From a virus: a stretch of 22,216 nt of DNA. The notes under the pieces were generated by a model. That model searched no databases. It saw nothing but the letters and a program-made list of their open reading frames with translations, and was not told where the DNA came from. Position numbers and translations under genes: made by a program. The first letter of the stretch is position 1, and the number at the start of each line of letters is the position of its first letter. Shown one piece after another: positions 20,863 through 22,216 of the stretch. The stretch lies in the IMG/VR virus record IMGVR_UViG_3300021963_000721, positions 1 to 22,216 of that record. The stretch is one strand, 5' to 3'.

Positions 20863-20982
20863 ATGTTAGACATTTTATTATGGATTGCGGTTGGTGCGTT
20901 TGTTGGTTGGAATTTTCCACAGCCATTTTGGGCAAAAGCCATACAAGAAAAAATTCAAGCCATGCTGGCTAAAAAGGGTTAA
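20863..20982 (+). CDS. 39-residue membrane protein, possible holin-like
   Basis: A very short gene: ATG at 20863, TAA at 20980-20982. AGGAG at 20851-20855 is one of the best ribosome sites in the window. Residues 4-18 (I-L-L-W-I-A-V-G-A-F-V-G-W-N-F) form a single hydrophobic segment. After P-Q-P-F-W-A comes a short amphipathic helix ending A-K-K-G. The endolysin downstream lacks an export signal, so a holin is expected, and this is a candidate; a membrane anchor or antiholin is equally possible. It is separated from the Dps-like gene by 10 bases, so they are probably co-transcribed. Confidence 0.65.
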   Translation: MLDILLWIAVGAFVGWNFPQPFWAKAIQEKIQAMLAKKG

Positions 20983-20992
20983 GGGGTAAACC

Positions 20993-21430
20993 GTGGAAGA
21001 ACTAGTAATTGCCCTCAAAAAAGTATTGGCCAATACCTATGCGTTTGGCCTAAAAACACAGAACTATCATTGGAACGTCACTGGTCCCGATTTCAAACAG
21101 TATCACGATTTGTTTGGTGATATCTATCAAGAAGTTTATGGCAGCATTGATACACTGGGCGAAGAAATTCGTGCGCTAGGTGATTTTGCACCTGCTAGCT
21201 TTGCACGGTTTGGTCAACTGTCTGACATTGAAGACGAACTCAAGGTACCTGTAGCCATAGTCATGTTTGAAAGACTAATTGCTGACAACGAAAAAGTATT
21301 GGCATCAATTGAATCAGCATATGAATTAGCTGAAGTACAACACAAACACGGCCTGAGTAACATCCTGGCAGAGCGTCAAGATGCGCATGCCAAGCATGCA
21401 TGGATGCTGTCAGCAACAGCAAAAAGATAA
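20993..21430 (+). CDS. dps: Dps-like ferritin (DNA-protection/iron-storage protein)
   Basis: A 145-residue protein, GTG start at 20993 with AAGGGG (20981-20986) six bases before. The Dps core is clear: N-Y-H-W-N-V-T-G-P-D-F at 24-34, H-D-L-F at 38-41, and S-I-D-T-L-G-E-E-I at 51-59. H26, H38, D53 and E57 have the spacing (12, 15, 4) of the inter-subunit ferroxidase ligands of Dps proteins such as that of Listeria. So it should oxidise Fe(II) with peroxide and may store iron or bind DNA as a dodecamer. There is no long Lys-rich N-terminal tail, so DNA binding is less certain. Placement between a membrane peptide and the endolysin, rather than among host-takeover genes, is unexpected. Confidence 0.85.
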   Translation: MEELVIALKKVLANTYAFGLKTQNYHWNVTGPDFKQYHDLFGDIYQEVYGSIDTLGEEIRALGDFAPASFARFGQLSDIEDELKVPVAIVMFERLIADNEKVLASIESAYELAEVQHKHGLSNILAERQDAHAKHAWMLSATAKR

Positions 21431-21442
21431 CAAGGAACAGAC

Positions 21443-22057
21443 ATGATTGAACTAGCAACACTACAGGCTTGCTTTCCGCAAACCAAACCCGATCGAGTAG
21501 AATATTTCCACGAAGGTATTTGCCAAACATTTGAAGTGTTTGAAATCAACACACCTCCACGTATGGCAGCATTTCTAGCCCAGTGCGGTCATGAAAGTGG
21601 TGGTCTCCGTTTGACAGAAGAAAATCTCAACTACAAAGCAGATGCTCTCACAAGATTGTGGCCCAAGCGTTTTCCACCTGACGTGGCTGCTCGTTATGCT
21701 CGCAATCCAGAAATGATTGCCAACAGAGCCTACTGCGACAGAATGGGCAATGGGCCAGAATCCAGCGGCGAAGGTTGGGCCTATAGAGGTCGCGGCTTGA
21801 TCCAATTGACTGGCAAAGCCAATTACACCGCTTGCTCTGATGCATTGGGTATTGACCTAGTGAGCGAGCCCGATCTGGTAGCACAGAACCCAGTTGCAGT
21901 ATTATCAGCTGGTTGGTTCTGGGACACCAATCGATTAAATGCCTTGGCCGATGCTGAAGATATCTTGACAATGACCAAGAAGATCAACGGCGGCACAATT
22001 GGACTGGATGATCGCATCAAACATTTCGAACACATGAAGCACGTTCTGGGCGCATAA
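21443..22057 (+). CDS. GH19-type endolysin (chitinase-like lysozyme)
   Basis: A 204-residue single-domain protein, AAGGAA at 21432-21437 before the ATG. The GH19 features are in order: F-L-A-Q-C-G-H-E-S-G-G at 44-54 with catalytic E51 and a second acid at E59/E60, then G-W-A-Y-R-G-R-G-L-I-Q-L-T-G at 111-124, and K-K-I-N-G-G near residue 178-183. Phage and prophage members hydrolyse peptidoglycan glycan strands at lysis. No signal peptide or N-terminal membrane anchor is present, so release needs a holin, and no wall-binding domain is attached, as usual for Gram-negative hosts. It ends the forward block; the gap behind it has a new promoter. Confidence 0.85.
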   Translation: MIELATLQACFPQTKPDRVEYFHEGICQTFEVFEINTPPRMAAFLAQCGHESGGLRLTEENLNYKADALTRLWPKRFPPDVAARYARNPEMIANRAYCDRMGNGPESSGEGWAYRGRGLIQLTGKANYTACSDALGIDLVSEPDLVAQNPVAVLSAGWFWDTNRLNALADAEDILTMTKKINGGTIGLDDRIKHFEHMKHVLGA

Positions 22058-22073
22058 ACGGTAACTAATCTCC

Positions 22074-22102
22074 TTGACAGACAGTTGTTATTCTAGTATT
22101 AT
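22074..22102 (+). promoter_or_regulatory. Sigma70-type promoter for the last gene
   Basis: A perfect -35 box TTGACA (22074-22079) and the -10 box TATTAT (22097-22102) are exactly 17 bases apart, the same spacing as the rIIA promoter. Transcription would begin near 22109, about 20 bases before the ATG at 22129. AAGGAGA follows at 22116-22122 as ribosome site. Confidence 0.75.
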
Positions 22103-22108
22103 AACAAC
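22084..22108. repeat. Perfect 8-bp inverted repeat over the -10 region
   Basis: GTTGTTAT (22084-22091) and ATAACAAC (22101-22108) are exact reverse complements around a 9-base spacer that contains most of the -10 box. A dimeric repressor bound here would cover the -10 and the start site, so it is a good operator candidate. No T-run follows, and it lies upstream of the transcription start, so it is not a terminator. Confidence 0.6.
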
Positions 22109-22128
22109 TATCAACAAGGAGATTTTTT

Positions 22129-22216
22129 ATGCCCGCAAGAATGTTCTCGGCCGAAGAGAAGGCCAAACTCACTCGTATTATCAATGAAGGTATCCAAGTC
22201 ACAACTGAGATGCAAA
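22129..22216 (+). CDS. Start of a small helical phage protein, cut by the window end
   Basis: The ATG at 22129 has a strong ribosome site (AAGGAGA, 22116-22122) and its own promoter. The 29 visible residues open M-P-A-R-M-F-S-A-E-E-K-A-K-L-T-R-I-I-N-E-G and are predicted helical and basic. The opening resembles small DNA-binding-like proteins seen in T4-like phages (M-F-T-x-E-x-K-x-x-L-x-R-x-I-N-E-G type), but too little is present to name it. Early expression is expected from the promoter type. Confidence 0.6.
   Translation, partial: MPARMFSAEEKAKLTRIINEGIQVTTEMQ

Noticed and set aside
22058-22128. Intrinsic terminator after the endolysin
   Set aside because: The only hairpin is the GTTGTTAT dyad, which lies between promoter boxes and has no T-run; it fits an operator better.
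1-22216. Diversity-generating retroelement, CRISPR array, insertion sequence or integrase
   Set aside because: No reverse transcriptase, no regularly spaced direct repeats, no transposase motifs and no att-like duplication were seen, including next to the tRNA.

Overview
The window is a stretch of a tailed-phage genome, most likely a large T4-like (myovirus-type) phage of a Gram-negative bacterium. The evidence is a recognisable rIIA-rIIB pair, dense gene packing with many ATGA overlaps, a phage-style tRNA with encoded CCA, a GH19 endolysin, and a long run of genes that look like virion and internal head proteins. The host cannot be named from the sequence. No integrase, insertion sequence, CRISPR array or rRNA was seen.

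Layout. (1) 1-4663, forward: the end of a zinc-finger protein, then a clear sigma70-type promoter driving rIIA, rIIB, a small KOW/SH3-like protein, an AAA+ ATPase and a small membrane protein. (2) 4665-5403, forward: tRNA-Arg(UCU), an SGNH-fold hydrolase and a small unknown protein. (3) 5354-7541, reverse: an inserted two-gene cassette of a radical SAM enzyme and a possible 2-oxoglutarate-type oxygenase/beta-hydroxylase. (4) 7628-20209, forward: the virion-protein block, with a fibre-like protein, two nucleotidyltransferase-fold proteins, a secreted NUC1-type nuclease, two very modular proteins of 824 and 576 residues, and several unknowns. (5) 20206-22057, forward: a lipoprotein, two small proteins (one a 39-residue membrane protein), a Dps/ferritin and the GH19 endolysin, i.e. 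a probable lysis/envelope region. (6) 22058-22216: a second sigma70-type promoter with an overlapping dyad and the start of another gene.

The most interesting signal is shared by otherwise unrelated proteins of block 4. Seven or eight begin with a short peptide of the form Met-basic-hydrophobic-x-acidic-hydrophobic-hydrophobic-x-Glu followed by Gly/Ser/Asp/Ala. This is the look of the capsid-targeting sequences that T4 internal proteins and Alt carry, cut by the prohead protease after [L/I]-x-E. The same [I/L/V/M]-x-E-[A/S/G/D] motif recurs inside the 824- and 576-residue proteins, at or near the boundaries of what look like separate small domains. I infer that they are polyproteins of packaged internal head proteins, and that the phage may load and inject a set of effectors, including two nucleotidyltransferase-like enzymes.

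Transcription appears to use two signal classes. TTGAC-N17-TATAAT/TATTAT promoters precede rIIA and the last gene. A TAAATA motif resembling the T4 late promoter (TATAAATA) lies upstream of the tRNA, both divergent units at 7.55-7.63 kb, the 13.8 kb gene and the lysis-region membrane protein.
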